Shown: positions 46,817-58,980 of the stretch, in pieces | Layout of the letters: each line of letters opens with the position of its first letter | Numbering within the stretch: position 1 is the first letter of the stretch | Assembly (NCBI RefSeq): GCF_001421355.1 | Contig: NZ_LMKC01000004.1 | Coordinates: 124,001 to 188,000, forward strand | Origin: Sphingomonas sp. Leaf9 | GTDB lineage: Bacteria; Pseudomonadota; Alphaproteobacteria; Sphingomonadales; Sphingomonadaceae | Direction: 5' to 3' | Length of the DNA: 64,000 bases | Translations under genes and position numbers: made by a program | Notes under the pieces: generated by a model | Database searches by the model: none | What the model was told of the DNA's origin: nothing | Seen by the model: only the letters and a program-made list of their open reading frames with translations

Positions 46817-48208
46817 ATGCCCCACGCCGCCGCCCCCGCAGCACCCGCGACCGCCCGCGCCGAACTGGCCGCGACGCTGCGCCTTGCCGCGCCGCTGGTC
46901 GGCGCGAACCTGTTGCAGATGGCGGTCTATGCCGTCGACGTGGTGTTCGTCGCGCGGCTGGGCGAGGTCGAACTCGCCGCCGCGACGCTGGGCGTCTATG
47001 TCTACAGCGTCATCCTGTTCGCCCTGTCCGGGCTGGTCGGCGCCGCCGCGCCGATCATCGCCGCCGAACTGGGCCAGCGCCGTCATGCCGTGCGTGAGGT
47101 GCGTCGGTCGTTCCGCATGGCCGCCTGGATCGCGGTCGTCGGCAGCATTCCGTTCATGGCACTGATGGCGCATGGCGAATCGCTGCTGCTGCTCGCCGGA
47201 CAGGATGTGCGGGTCGCGGCCCGTACCGACGCGTTCCTAGATATCCTGCTCTGGGCATTGATCCCCGCGCTGGCCGGCACGGTCATGCGGATCACCGCCT
47301 CGGCACTCGGGCGGCCCGGCTGGGCGATGGCGATCACCGCGATGGGGCTGGGCGTCTCGATCTTCGTCAACTGGCTGCTGGTGTTCGGCAATCTCGGTTT
47401 CCCCGCGCTGGGGCTGGAGGGGTCGGCGATCGCCAGCCTCGCGACGGCGAGCACGATGATGCTCGCCTATGCCGCCGTCCTCGTCATCGACCGGCGGCTG
47501 CGGCGCTTCCGCCTGTTCGGCAACTGGTGGCGCGGCGAAGGCGTGCGGCTGCGCCAGATCTTCGTGCTGGGCGTGCCGATCGCCGCGACGATGACGTTTG
47601 AAGGGGCGCTGTTCTCCGCCGCCGGGTTCCTGATGGGCCGGATCGGCGTGACCGAGGTCGCGGCCCACGCCATCGCGCTGCAGATCGCGGCGTTCCTGTT
47701 CCAGGTGCCGTTCGGTATCGCGCAGGCGGCGACGATCCGCGTGGGGCTGGCCTATGGCGCGCGCGACCGGTTGTGGATTTCCCGCGCGGGCTGGTCGGCG
47801 CTGGCGGTCGGCACCGGCTTCATGGGGTTCACCGCGCTGACCCTGTGGCTGTTCCCGCGCGCGTTCCTGTCGGTCTATGTCGATGTCGATGCGCCGGCCA
47901 ATGCGGCAATGATCGCGCTGGCGCTGCAATATCTGGCGATCGCCGCGATCTTCCAGCTCGCCGACGGGGCGCAGGCGGTGGCGGCGGGCGTGCTGCGCGG
48001 GGTGCAGGATACGCGGCTGCCGATGGTCATCGCGCTCATCGGCTATTGGGCGGTCGGCTTTTCCGTGTCGGTGGCGCTCGGCTTCTGGACGCCGCTCGCC
48101 GGGGTCGGCATCTGGATCGGCCTCGCCTTCGGGCTGCTGGTCGTGGCGCTGTTGCTGGTCGATCGCTGGCGCCGGCGCGAGAAACTGAGGCTGGTTCGGC
48201 CCGTCTGA
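46817..48208 (+). CDS. MATE-family multidrug efflux transporter (NorM-like)
   Basis: 463 residues with 12 predicted helices in two homologous halves. The N-half begins ELAATLRLAAPLVGANLLQM, with VYAVDVVFVARLGEVELAAA; the C-half has LGVPIAATMTFEGALFSAAG, MGRIGVTEVAAHAIALQIA and PFGIAQAATIRVGLAYGA. It exports cationic drugs by Na+ or H+ antiport. No clear ribosome binding site is present, and a repeat precedes the gene. Confidence 0.93.
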   Translation: MPHAAAPAAPATARAELAATLRLAAPLVGANLLQMAVYAVDVVFVARLGEVELAAATLGVYVYSVILFALSGLVGAAAPIIAAELGQRRHAVREVRRSFRMAAWIAVVGSIPFMALMAHGESLLLLAGQDVRVAARTDAFLDILLWALIPALAGTVMRITASALGRPGWAMAITAMGLGVSIFVNWLLVFGNLGFPALGLEGSAIASLATASTMMLAYAAVLVIDRRLRRFRLFGNWWRGEGVRLRQIFVLGVPIAATMTFEGALFSAAGFLMGRIGVTEVAAHAIALQIAAFLFQVPFGIAQAATIRVGLAYGARDRLWISRAGWSALAVGTGFMGFTALTLWLFPRAFLSVYVDVDAPANAAMIALALQYLAIAAIFQLADGAQAVAAGVLRGVQDTRLPMVIALIGYWAVGFSVSVALGFWTPLAGVGIWIGLAFGLLVVALLLVDRWRRREKLRLVRPV

Positions 48209-48247
48209 ACCCGGCCACGCTCCGGCTGCAAAATTGTTCCACCGCGC

Positions 48248-48276
48248 CTTGACGCTCGCTGAACGCCTCCACATAT
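48248..48276 (+). promoter_or_regulatory. RpoH (sigma-32) type promoter of groESL
   Basis: CTTGACG, 14 bases, then CCACATAT (7 of 8 to CCCCATNT). The expected start point is a few bases before the CIRCE element. The same hexamers (TTGACG/CATATC, 17-base spacing) could also serve the housekeeping sigma factor. Confidence 0.65.
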
Positions 48277-48284
48277 CCGGGGCG

Positions 48285-48311
48285 CTGGCACTCCCTTGGG
48301 GCGAGTGCCAA
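48285..48311 (+). promoter_or_regulatory. CIRCE operator (HrcA binding site)
   Basis: CTGGCACTC, nine bases, GAGTGCCAA: the classic TTAGCACTC-N9-GAGTGCTAA inverted repeat with seven paired positions intact. It lies 33 bases before the groES ATG. HrcA would repress groESL here under non-stress conditions; hrcA itself is not in the window. Confidence 0.93.
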
Positions 48312-48344
48312 GACCTGTTCAGTTAACGCAAAAGGGAATCGCGC

Positions 48345-48632
48345 ATGAACTTCCGTCCGCTGCACGACCGCGTGCTCGTCCGCCGCGTCGAAGCCGAAGA
48401 GAAGACGCTCGGCGGGATCATCATCCCCGACACCGCCAAGGAAAAGCCGCAGGAAGGCGAAGTCGTCGCCGCCGGCGCCGGTGCCAAGAACGACAAGGGC
48501 GAGGTTTCGCCGCTCGACGTCAAGGCCGGCGACCGCATCCTGTTCGGCAAGTGGTCGGGCACCGAGGTCAAGGTGAACGGCGAAGACCTGCTGATCATGA
48601 AGGAATCGGACATTCTCGGGATCGTCGGCTGA
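48345..48632 (+). CDS. groES: Co-chaperonin GroES
   Basis: 95 residues: [19 protein letters not shown] at the N-terminus, mobile loop [19 protein letters not shown], then [14 protein letters not shown] and [20 protein letters not shown]. It forms the heptameric lid of the GroEL cage. AAGGGAA is six bases before the ATG. First gene of the CIRCE-controlled operon. Confidence 0.97.
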   Translation: MNFRPLHDRVLVRRVEAEEKTLGGIIIPDTAKEKPQEGEVVAAGAGAKNDKGEVSPLDVKAGDRILFGKWSGTEVKVNGEDLLIMKESDILGIVG

Positions 48633-48666
48633 ACGACCGACCCTGATCCGGTCGCACTTGCGTGGC

Positions 48667-50358
<1,692 letters not shown>

Positions 50359-50368
50359 TCGAATGTGG

Positions 50369-50394
50369 CCTGCGCGAGCGATGGCTCGCGCAGG
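50369..50394 (+). terminator. Perfect hairpin after groEL
   Basis: CCTGCGCGAGC / GCTCGCGCAGG with a GATG loop, 11 perfect pairs, 11 bases after the stop. No T-run follows; it may protect the mRNA 3' end upstream of the main terminator. Confidence 0.5.
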
Positions 50395-50474
50395 ACGCAC
50401 ATCGATCCGGCCGGCGGGTGCCTGTCACCCGACCGACGCGCGGCGGCTTTGCCGTCGCGGGATCAAGCCTCAAG

Positions 50475-50510
50475 AAAAAGGCCGGAAGGGACACCCCTTC
50501 CGGCCTTTTT
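50475..50510. terminator. Bidirectional rho-independent terminator
   Basis: AAAAAG, stem GCCGGAAGGG with CCCTTCCGGC (loop ACAC region), then CTTTTT. A-tract on one side and T-tract on the other make it functional in both directions. Terminates groESL and separates it from the EAL gene. Confidence 0.9.
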
Positions 50511-50585
50511 CACGTCAACCATATCCAGGTTAACGACCCGGCAATCCCAAGCGGTTACGCCGACCGCGAAGGGATTTCCACGACG

Positions 50586-51347
50586 ATGCGACCAGGATGC
50601 AAGGGCTGCCGCGAAGACCAGCCCGATTTCGCGATCGCCATGGCGTTCCAGCCGATCGTCGATGCCGACACCGGCCTCCCCTTCGCGTTCGAGGCACTGG
50701 TGCGCGGCAAGGGCGGCGAAGGCGCAGCACAGGTGCTGGCGCAGGTCACGCCCGACAATCGCTACGCCTTCGACCAGCAATGCCGGACAGCTGCGATCGA
50801 GGGCGCTGTCGCGGCCGGCATCCTGTCGACCGGCGCCCGACTGTCGATCAACTTCCTCCCCAACGCCGTCTATTCCCCCGTCGCCTGCATCCAGGCAACC
50901 CTGGCGGCGGCGCGCACCTCCGCCTTTCCGACCGACCGGCTGATCTTCGAATTCACCGAGAATGAGGAGATGGGCGACACCGACCATGTCCGCAACATCG
51001 TCGAAACCTATCGCGCGATGGGCTTTGCCACCGCCCTGGACGATTTCGGTGCGGGCCATGCTGGACTCGGCCTGCTCGCCAATTTCCAGACCGACTATCT
51101 GAAGCTCGACATGGATCTGATCCGCGGCATCGACGTCAGCGTCCCCCGCCGGCTGATCGTCGAGGGGATGGTGCGGATCGCGACCTCGCTCGGCATGGAC
51201 GTCATCGCCGAGGGGATCGAGACGCCGGCAGAATATGCCGTGCTGCGCGACCTCGGCATCCGCTATATCCAGGGCTATCTGCTCGCCCGCCCCGGCTTTC
51301 GCGTCCTGCCCGATATCCTGCTGCCGGCAACCCCGCTCGCCGCCTGA
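50586..51347 (+). CDS. Stand-alone EAL-domain cyclic-di-GMP phosphodiesterase
   Basis: 253 residues from the ATG at 50586; the frame extends back across the terminator, so earlier starts are rejected. A short N-terminal CKGC (Cys5, Cys8) precedes the EAL barrel. The catalytic set looks complete: Glu36 of FEALVRG, Asn89 (SINFLP), Glu122 (IFEFTE), Asp152-Asp153 (DDFGAG), Lys173 (LKLD) and Glu209 (AEGIET). It should hydrolyse c-di-GMP to pGpG. No GGDEF or sensory domain is present. The CxxC could bind metal or respond to redox. Confidence 0.88.
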   Translation: MRPGCKGCREDQPDFAIAMAFQPIVDADTGLPFAFEALVRGKGGEGAAQVLAQVTPDNRYAFDQQCRTAAIEGAVAAGILSTGARLSINFLPNAVYSPVACIQATLAAARTSAFPTDRLIFEFTENEEMGDTDHVRNIVETYRAMGFATALDDFGAGHAGLGLLANFQTDYLKLDMDLIRGIDVSVPRRLIVEGMVRIATSLGMDVIAEGIETPAEYAVLRDLGIRYIQGYLLARPGFRVLPDILLPATPLAA

Positions 51348-51350
51348 TCG

Positions 51351-51761
51351 CTACCGCGCCGGCTTCCACAGCTGCGTCTGGCAGAAGAACGCGATGCAGC
51401 CCTGCACCTTCAGCGACCCGTCGGCGTTCCTCGACACGATCGACTTGTAGCTCTTGCCGTTGCGCGGATCGTAGATGCGCCCGCGCCAGTCGCTACCGGC
51501 ATCGGCAAAGCCCGACAGGATTGGCATGCCGAGGATCGGCCGCGTCCGCAGCGCCGGGTCGCTGTTGTTCACATCGGTCGTCGGCGCGCCGGGGGTAGCC
51601 TTCACAATACGGACCAGCCGCCCGCACAATTTGTCACCGCAACGCGTGACCTCGATCACGCCCGCGCCATCCTCGGTCAGATAGCGTCCGGTGATCGGCG
51701 TCGCGGCGAGCGCCGGGGCCGCCAGCGCGACCGCCGTTACCGCCAGCGCGCGAGCGATCAC
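51351..51761 (-). CDS. Exported DUF2147-domain protein
   Basis: 136 residues from a GTG at 51761, overlapping the upstream stop as GTGA. A signal peptide ends near PALAATP. The DUF2147 domain shows GRYLTEDGAGVIEVTRCGDK, LCGRLVRI, GRIYDPRNGKSYKSIVSRN and VQGCIAFFCQTQLW, with two cysteine pairs. It is a second member of the family in this window, more canonical than the one at 37987. Function is unknown; the proteins are periplasmic. Confidence 0.85.
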   Translation of the reverse strand: MIARALAVTAVALAAPALAATPITGRYLTEDGAGVIEVTRCGDKLCGRLVRIVKATPGAPTTDVNNSDPALRTRPILGMPILSGFADAGSDWRGRIYDPRNGKSYKSIVSRNADGSLKVQGCIAFFCQTQLWKPAR

Positions 51762-52039
51762 TTGAAATTGTCCGCATAGGCCTGCAGCTTCAACGTCCGC
51801 TCGGGTGCCGGAATGACATGGAATGCGATCCCCTCGCGCGTCGCATAGTCGGTGGCGGCGTCGAGCGACGGGAACTTCAGCTTCACCTGCTCGCGCGTAT
51901 CGCCCGATCCCGCCCAGCCGGTCAGCGGATCAGCCTGCTTCGGCTCGGCCGGCTCGAACTCCAGCATCCAGGTGTGCGTCTTGGCGCGACCCGACTGCAT
52001 GGCGTTCTTGGGAATCTGGTAGATACGGGCGTTGGGCAT
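51758..52039 (-). CDS. NDUFS4-like complex I accessory subunit
   Basis: 93 residues from the ATG at 52039. MPNARIYQIPKNAMQSGRAK and WMLEFEPAEPKQADPLTGWA, followed by GDTREQVKLKFPSLDAATDY and ATREGIAFHVIP, match the ETC_C1_NDUFA4/NDUFS4 18-kDa family. This is a small NADH:quinone oxidoreductase subunit shared by alphaproteobacteria and mitochondria. It is predicted to sit on the peripheral arm. Cotranscribed with DUF2147 by a 4-base overlap. Confidence 0.88.
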   Translation of the reverse strand: MPNARIYQIPKNAMQSGRAKTHTWMLEFEPAEPKQADPLTGWAGSGDTREQVKLKFPSLDAATDYATREGIAFHVIPAPERTLKLQAYADNFK

Positions 52040-53307
<1,268 letters not shown>

Positions 53308-53314
53308 CAAATAC

Positions 53315-53393
53315 CGTACCCCCGCGCAGGCGGGGGTCCAGGGTGACGGAGCGTAATGCTCGTGGCTCTGTATCCCCGCCTGCGCGGGGATAC
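53315..53393. repeat. REP-like double palindrome, family A
   Basis: CCCCCGCGCAGGCGGGGG and ATCCCCGCCTGCGCGGGGAT arms filling the gap between mdh and the small GIY-YIG nuclease gene, ending 15 bases before its ATG. Confidence 0.85.
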
Positions 53394-53407
53394 AAGAAGG
53401 GCGGCGG

Positions 53408-53695
53408 ATGAAGGCCGGGTTCGTCTACATCGTCGCCAGCCGACGGAACGGAACGATCTATACCGGTTCGACCAGCAACCTGATCCAGCGCGTTCATCAG
53501 CATCGTAGCGGTACGGTTGAAGGATTTACGAGCGAACACGACTGCACCCTTCTGGTCTGGTACGAATGCCATGACGATCTGCAGGAAGCGCGGCTTCGCG
53601 AACGGCGGATCAAGAAATGGAACCGTGACTGGAAGTTGCGGCTGATCGAAGAGAATAACCCCGGCTGGCACGATCTGTTCGGACAGCTGACCTGA
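53408..53695 (+). CDS. Small GIY-YIG nuclease-family protein
   Basis: 95 residues, a single GIY-YIG domain: [20 protein letters not shown] (the two Tyr strands), [10 protein letters not shown] with the catalytic-type Arg28, [20 protein letters not shown] carrying the Glu, and a C-terminal GWHDLFGQL. It belongs to the UPF0213-like group of short proteins whose role is unresolved. It directly follows a family A palindrome and lies inside the TCA cluster where sucC might be expected, which suggests insertion. AAGGGCGG precedes the ATG. Confidence 0.9.
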   Translation: MKAGFVYIVASRRNGTIYTGSTSNLIQRVHQHRSGTVEGFTSEHDCTLLVWYECHDDLQEARLRERRIKKWNRDWKLRLIEENNPGWHDLFGQLT

Positions 53696-53733
53696 TTTTC
53701 GCTCCGGCAACGGGGCACGCAAGGGAAACGAAG

Positions 53734-54618
53734 ATGAGCATCCTCGTCAACAAGAACACCAAGGTCATCACCCAGGGGATGACCGGCGAAACCGGCAGCT
53801 TCCATACCAAGGCGGCGCTGGAATATGGCACGCAGATGGTCGGCGGCGTGACGCCGGGCAAGGGCGGTTCGGAGCATCTGGGCCTGCCGGTCTACAACAC
53901 CGTCGCCGAAGCCAAGTCGAAGACCGGTGCCGACGCCTCGGTCATCTACGTTCCGCCGCCCTTCGCCGCCGATTCGATCCTCGAGGCGATCGACGCCGAA
54001 ATCCCGCTGATCGTCGCGATCACCGAAGGCATTCCGGTGCTCGACATGGTGAAGGTCAAGCGCGCGCTGTCGGGGTCGAAGTCGCGGCTGATCGGCCCGA
54101 ACTGCCCGGGCGTGCTGACGCCGGGCGAGTGCAAGATCGGCATCATGCCGGGTTCGATCTTCAAGAAGGGTTCGGTCGGCGTCGTCTCGCGCTCGGGCAC
54201 GCTGACCTATGAAGCGGTGTTCCAGACCTCGAAGGCCGGCCTTGGTCAGACGACCGCCGTCGGCATCGGTGGCGATCCGGTCAACGGCACGAACTTCATC
54301 GACGTGCTCGAACTGTTCCTCGCCGACGACGAAACCCAGTCGATCATCATGATCGGCGAGATCGGTGGCGATGCGGAAGAACAGGCCGCGCAGTTCCTGA
54401 TCGACGAGGCCAAGCGTGGCCGCAAGAAGCCGATGGCCGGCTTCATCGCGGGCCGCACCGCCCCTCCGGGCCGTCGCATGGGCCATGCCGGCGCGATCGT
54501 GTCGGGTGGCAAGGGCGACGCGGAAAGCAAGATCGCGGCGATGGAAGCAGCAGGCATCAAGGTCGCGGCATCGCCCAGCGAACTCGGCTCGACGCTGCTC
54601 GAAGTGCTGAACGGTTGA
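53734..54618 (+). CDS. sucD: Succinyl-CoA synthetase alpha subunit
   Basis: 294 residues. CoA-binding Rossmann domain [20 protein letters not shown], then [35 protein letters not shown] and the phosphorylated His251 in [19 protein letters not shown]. It makes ATP/GTP from succinyl-CoA with SucC. The beta subunit gene is not in this window, so sucC must be elsewhere. AAGGGAAACG precedes the ATG. Confidence 0.97.
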   Translation: MSILVNKNTKVITQGMTGETGSFHTKAALEYGTQMVGGVTPGKGGSEHLGLPVYNTVAEAKSKTGADASVIYVPPPFAADSILEAIDAEIPLIVAITEGIPVLDMVKVKRALSGSKSRLIGPNCPGVLTPGECKIGIMPGSIFKKGSVGVVSRSGTLTYEAVFQTSKAGLGQTTAVGIGGDPVNGTNFIDVLELFLADDETQSIIMIGEIGGDAEEQAAQFLIDEAKRGRKKPMAGFIAGRTAPPGRRMGHAGAIVSGGKGDAESKIAAMEAAGIKVAASPSELGSTLLEVLNG

Positions 54619-54622
54619 ACGA

Positions 54623-54655
54623 ACGTGCCCTGCGCGGCGTTCGCGCGGGGCACGT
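54623..54655 (+). other. Strong intercistronic hairpin between sucD and sucA
   Basis: ACGTGCCCTGCGCG pairs with CGCGCGGGGCACGT (one G-U) around a GCGTT loop, five bases after sucD stops and 36 before the sucA ATG. No T-run follows. It could adjust the sucD:sucA ratio by partial termination or by blocking 3' exonucleases. Confidence 0.6.
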
Positions 54656-54691
54656 CCCGGTTGGACCGGGACTGAACGACAGGAAGTGACC

Positions 54692-57664
54692 ATGGGCTAC
54701 GAAGGCCAGGATTTCGACATCGCCGCCGGCGTCAGCCCGGCATTCGTGGAAACGCTCTATGGTCGCTACCGCGAGGACCCCTCGTCGGTCGACGCCGGCT
54801 GGCGCCAGTGGTTCGACGGGTTGGAGGGTGCCACCCAGCACCCCAGCTGGCAGAGCAAGCGCTGGCCGCTGAGCGACACCGACGAGCTGACTGCCGCGCT
54901 CGACCCGACGCAGATGGAGCCGGCGCCCAAGCCCGCGCGTGGCGGCAAGCCCGCCCCGGCCGCCGCTGCCCCTGCCGCCCCCAAGGTCGATGTGGCCAAG
55001 GCCGCCGGCGACGCGATCCGCGCGCAGCTGCTGATCCGCACCTATCGCGTGCGCGGCCACCTTGCCGCCAATCTCGATCCGCTGGGCCTCGCCCGTCGCG
55101 AGCTGCCCGACGATCTGCGCACCGAATATTACGGCTTCTCCGACGCGGAAGTCGACACGCCGGTGTATCTCGGCGGATCGCTTGGTCTGGAATGGGCGAC
55201 GCTGCGCGAAATCGTCGACATCCTGCGCGCCAATTACTGCGGCAATGTCGGCCTCGAATATATGCACATCGCGGACGTGGAGGAGCGCAAGTTCCTGCAG
55301 GACCGGATGGAAGGCCGCGACAAGGCGATCCAGTTCAGCCCCGAAGGCAAGCGCGCGATCCTCGCCAAGGTCATCGAGGCGGAACAGTGGGAGAAGTTCC
55401 TCGGCCGCAAATATGTCGGCACGAAGCGCTTCGGCCTCGACGGCGGTGAATCGATGATCCCGGCACTCGAAGCGGTCATCAAGTACGGCGGCCAGCTTGG
55501 CGTGCGCGAGATCGTGTACGGCATGGCGCACCGTGGTCGCCTGAACGTGCTGACCAACGTGATGGCCAAGCCGTTCCGCGTGCTGTTCCACGAATTCGCC
55601 GGCGGCAGCGCCAACCCGGACGATATCGGCGGCTCGGGCGACGTGAAGTATCACCTCGGCACCTCGACCGACCGCAGCTTCGACGACGTGTCGGTGCACA
55701 TGTCGCTGGTCGCGAACCCAAGCCACCTCGAAGCGGTCAATCCGGTCGTACTGGGCAAGGTGCGCGCGCAGCAGACCTTCCGTGGCGACCTCGAAAAGCA
55801 CGAGCAGGTCCTGCCCGTCCTGATCCATGGCGACGCGGCATTCGCGGGCCAGGGGATCGTGTGGGAATGCCTCGGCTTCTCCGGCATCCGTGGCTACAAC
55901 ACCGGCGGCTGCGTCCACTTCATCATCAACAACCAGGTCGGCTTCACCACCAGCCCGCAGTTCGCGCGCTCGTCGCCCTATCCATCGGACGTGGCGAAGG
56001 GCGTGCAGGCGCCGATCTTCCACGTCAACGGCGACGATCCCGAGGCGGTGACCTTCGCCACCAAGATGGCGATCGAGTTCCGCCAGCAGTTCAAGCGCGA
56101 TATCGTCATCGACATGTGGTGCTATCGCCGCTTCGGCCATAACGAAGGCGACGAACCGTCCTTCACCCAGCCGCTGATGTACGCCAAGATCAAGGGCCAT
56201 CCCGGCGTCAGCGAAATCTATGGCAAGCGGTTGCAGGAAGAAGGCGTGATCGACGGCGAGTTCGTCGCCGCCAAGACCGCCGAGTTCACCCAGCTGCTGG
56301 AAGGTGAGTTCGAAAGCGCCAAGAGCTACAAGGCGAACCGCGCCGACTGGTTCGCCGGGCGCTGGTCGGGGCTGCACGCACCGATGGATGCCGAAGGATC
56401 GCGCCGTTCGGTCGATACCGGCATCGAACAGAAGCTGTTCGATTCGATCGGCCGCACGCTGACGACCGTTCCCGACGACCTGCAGGTCCACAAGACGCTG
56501 ACCCGCGTGCTCGATGCCAAGCGCGGCATGTTCACCAGCGGCGAGGGCTTCGATTGGGCAACGGCCGAGGCGCTGGCGTTCGGTTCGCTGTTGTCGGAAG
56601 GCTTCGGCGTCCGCCTGTCGGGGCAGGATTCGGGTCGCGGCACCTTCTCGCAGCGGCACGCAGTGTGGGTCGACCAGAGCGACGAGCACAAGTTCGTGCC
56701 GCTCCAGACGATCGAGCATGGCAGCTTCGAAGTGCTTGACAGCCCGCTGTCCGAATATGGCGTGCTCGGCTTCGAATATGGCTATGCACTGGCAGACCCC
56801 AAGGCGCTGGTGATCTGGGAAGCGCAGTTCGGCGATTTCGCCAACGGTGCGCAGATCATGATCGATCAGTTCATCGCGGCGGGCGAAGCCAAGTGGCTGC
56901 GCGCCAACGGCCTCGTGATGATGCTGCCGCACGGCTATGAAGGCCAGGGTCCGGAGCATAGCTCGGCGCGTCTCGAACGCTTCCTGCAGCTGTGCGCGGG
57001 CGACAATATGCAGGTCGCCAACGTCACCTCGCCGGCGAACCTGTTCCACCTGCTGCGCCGGCAGATGCACCGCAACTTCCGTAAACCCCTGGTCATCATG
57101 ACGCCCAAGTCGCTGCTGCGACACAAGATGGCGGTGTCGAAGACCGAGGACTTCCTGCCGGGTACGCACTTCAAGCGGCTGCTGTCCGATCCGTCGGCCC
57201 CGGCGGATGCGAACACGACCCGTCTGGTGCTGTGTTCGGGCAAGGTCGCGTTCGACCTGATCGAAGCGCGCGACGCGGCAGGCGATACGTCGACGCAGAT
57301 CGTGCGCGTGGAACAGATTTATCCGTTCCCATCGGACGCGCTGGTCGCGCGGCTGCGCAAGCTGCCCAACCTGACCGACGTGGTCTGGGCACAGGAAGAG
57401 CCGAAGAACAACGGTTCGTGGTTCCTGACCGAACCGGCGATCGAGGAAGCGCTGGCCGAGGCCGGATCGCCGGTCGCCCGCGCCCGCTACGCCGGTCGTG
57501 CGGCAGCGGCATCGCCCGCCACCGGCCTGATGAAGCGTCACCAGGCCGAACAGGGCGCGCTGGTCGCCGATGCGCTCGGCCACAATGTGCGCGACGAAAT
57601 CCGTCGTACCCGCCAGTCCGAAAGCGCAGCCGCCGCCGATAAGGTCGCGAAGGCCGCGTCGTAA
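54692..57664 (+). CDS. sucA: 2-oxoglutarate dehydrogenase E1 component
   Basis: 990 residues from the ATG at 54692 (AGGAAG five bases upstream). The N-terminal SPAFVETLYGRYREDPSSVD segment is typical of E1o. The thiamine-diphosphate domain shows GMAHRGRLNVLTNVMAKPFR, GDAAFAGQGIVWECLG and IINNQVGFTT, and the second half HGYEGQGPEHSSARLERFLQ and VWAQEEPKNNG. It decarboxylates 2-oxoglutarate and passes succinyl groups to E2. A Pro/Ala linker near residues 78-100 is unremarkable. Confidence 0.97.
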   Translation: MGYEGQDFDIAAGVSPAFVETLYGRYREDPSSVDAGWRQWFDGLEGATQHPSWQSKRWPLSDTDELTAALDPTQMEPAPKPARGGKPAPAAAAPAAPKVDVAKAAGDAIRAQLLIRTYRVRGHLAANLDPLGLARRELPDDLRTEYYGFSDAEVDTPVYLGGSLGLEWATLREIVDILRANYCGNVGLEYMHIADVEERKFLQDRMEGRDKAIQFSPEGKRAILAKVIEAEQWEKFLGRKYVGTKRFGLDGGESMIPALEAVIKYGGQLGVREIVYGMAHRGRLNVLTNVMAKPFRVLFHEFAGGSANPDDIGGSGDVKYHLGTSTDRSFDDVSVHMSLVANPSHLEAVNPVVLGKVRAQQTFRGDLEKHEQVLPVLIHGDAAFAGQGIVWECLGFSGIRGYNTGGCVHFIINNQVGFTTSPQFARSSPYPSDVAKGVQAPIFHVNGDDPEAVTFATKMAIEFRQQFKRDIVIDMWCYRRFGHNEGDEPSFTQPLMYAKIKGHPGVSEIYGKRLQEEGVIDGEFVAAKTAEFTQLLEGEFESAKSYKANRADWFAGRWSGLHAPMDAEGSRRSVDTGIEQKLFDSIGRTLTTVPDDLQVHKTLTRVLDAKRGMFTSGEGFDWATAEALAFGSLLSEGFGVRLSGQDSGRGTFSQRHAVWVDQSDEHKFVPLQTIEHGSFEVLDSPLSEYGVLGFEYGYALADPKALVIWEAQFGDFANGAQIMIDQFIAAGEAKWLRANGLVMMLPHGYEGQGPEHSSARLERFLQLCAGDNMQVANVTSPANLFHLLRRQMHRNFRKPLVIMTPKSLLRHKMAVSKTEDFLPGTHFKRLLSDPSAPADANTTRLVLCSGKVAFDLIEARDAAGDTSTQIVRVEQIYPFPSDALVARLRKLPNLTDVVWAQEEPKNNGSWFLTEPAIEEALAEAGSPVARARYAGRAAAASPATGLMKRHQAEQGALVADALGHNVRDEIRRTRQSESAAAADKVAKAAS

Positions 57665-57706
57665 CCCAATGTGCTCGCCCCGGGTGGGGCAGAGGAGAAA
57701 TATCCG

Positions 57707-58963
57707 ATGGCTACCGAAGTTCTGGTCCCCACGCTGGGCGAATCGATCACCGAAGCGACGCTGGGCGAATGGTTGAAGAAGCCCGGTGAGGCGGTCGCCG
57801 CCGACGAACCGATCGCGTCGCTCGAAACCGACAAGGTGTCGGTCGAAGTGCCCTCGCCGGTCGCCGGCGTCATGGGCGCGCACGCGGTGCAGCCGGGCGA
57901 CACCGTGTCGGTCGGCGCGATGATCGCGACGATCGAATCGGGCGACGGCGCCGCCGCTGCCCCCGCCGCCGCGCCGAAGGCCGATGCCGCGCCGGCACCC
58001 GCCGCCGCCCCTGCCCCGGCCGCTGCACCGCAGGCCCCGGCCGCCGGCGACACCAATGTCGACGCCGCCGCTTTGTCGCCGTCGGTGCGCCGCGCGATCC
58101 TGGAGCATGGCGTCGACCCGGCCAAGGTGAAGGGCACCGGCCGCGACGGTCGTATCACCAAGGAAGACGTCGTCGCCGCCGCGGGTGACAAGTCGGCCGC
58201 CGCCGCACCTGCCGCTGCGGCTGCTCCGGCCGCCGCCGCGCCTGCCGCCGCCGCTGCGCCGACCCGTGGCGAAGAGCGCGTGAAGATGACGCGCCTGCGT
58301 CAGACGATCGCCCGCCGCCTGAAGGAAGCGCAGGATACCGCAGCACTGCTGACCACGTTCAACGACGTCGACATGACGGCGGTGATCGAGGCGCGCGCGA
58401 AGTACAAGGACCTCTTCGAAAAGAAGCACGGCGTCCGCCTCGGCTTCATGGGCTTCTTCGTGAAGGCCGCGACGATGGCGCTGAAGGACATCCCATCGGT
58501 CAACGCATCGATCGAGGGCGATGAGATCGTCTATCGCGACTATGCCGATATCTCGGTCGCCGTGTCGGCACCGGGCGGCCTGGTCGTCCCCGTCATCCGC
58601 GACGCCGACAAGCTGTCGGTCGCAGGCGTCGAAAAGACGATCGGCGACTTCGGCAAGCGCGCCAAGGACGGCACGCTGAAGATGGACGAGATGAAGGGCG
58701 GCACCTTCACCATCTCGAACGGCGGCGTGTTCGGGTCGCTGATGTCGACCCCGATCATCAACCCGCCGCAGTCGGCGGTGCTCGGTCTCCACCGCATCGA
58801 GGAACGCCCGGTCGTCCGTAACGGTCAGGTCGTGGTGCGCCCGATGATGTACCTGGCACTCAGCTACGACCATCGCCTGATCGATGGTCGCGAGGCGGTG
58901 ACCTTCCTCGTCGCGCTGAAGAACGCGATCGAGGACCCGACGCGCCTGCTGATCGACCTGTAA
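57707..58963 (+). CDS. sucB: Dihydrolipoyllysine succinyltransferase, E2 of 2-oxoglutarate dehydrogenase
   Basis: 418 residues. Lipoyl domain with Lys43 in [12 protein letters not shown], an Ala/Pro-rich flexible linker (about 80-115), the peripheral subunit-binding domain [15 protein letters not shown] and [13 protein letters not shown], a second Ala-rich linker, then the catalytic domain with [17 protein letters not shown] and the active-site [17 protein letters not shown] (His, Asp). GAGGAGAAAT precedes the ATG at 57707. Confidence 0.97.
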   Translation: MATEVLVPTLGESITEATLGEWLKKPGEAVAADEPIASLETDKVSVEVPSPVAGVMGAHAVQPGDTVSVGAMIATIESGDGAAAAPAAAPKADAAPAPAAAPAPAAAPQAPAAGDTNVDAAALSPSVRRAILEHGVDPAKVKGTGRDGRITKEDVVAAAGDKSAAAAPAAAAAPAAAAPAAAAAPTRGEERVKMTRLRQTIARRLKEAQDTAALLTTFNDVDMTAVIEARAKYKDLFEKKHGVRLGFMGFFVKAATMALKDIPSVNASIEGDEIVYRDYADISVAVSAPGGLVVPVIRDADKLSVAGVEKTIGDFGKRAKDGTLKMDEMKGGTFTISNGGVFGSLMSTPIINPPQSAVLGLHRIEERPVVRNGQVVVRPMMYLALSYDHRLIDGREAVTFLVALKNAIEDPTRLLIDL

Positions 58964-58980
58964 GGAACGGACGAGCACCG

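Noticed and set aside
50418..50585. An N-terminal extension of the EAL protein
   Set aside because: It would be encoded across the bidirectional terminator; the ATG at 50586 is the first start beyond it.
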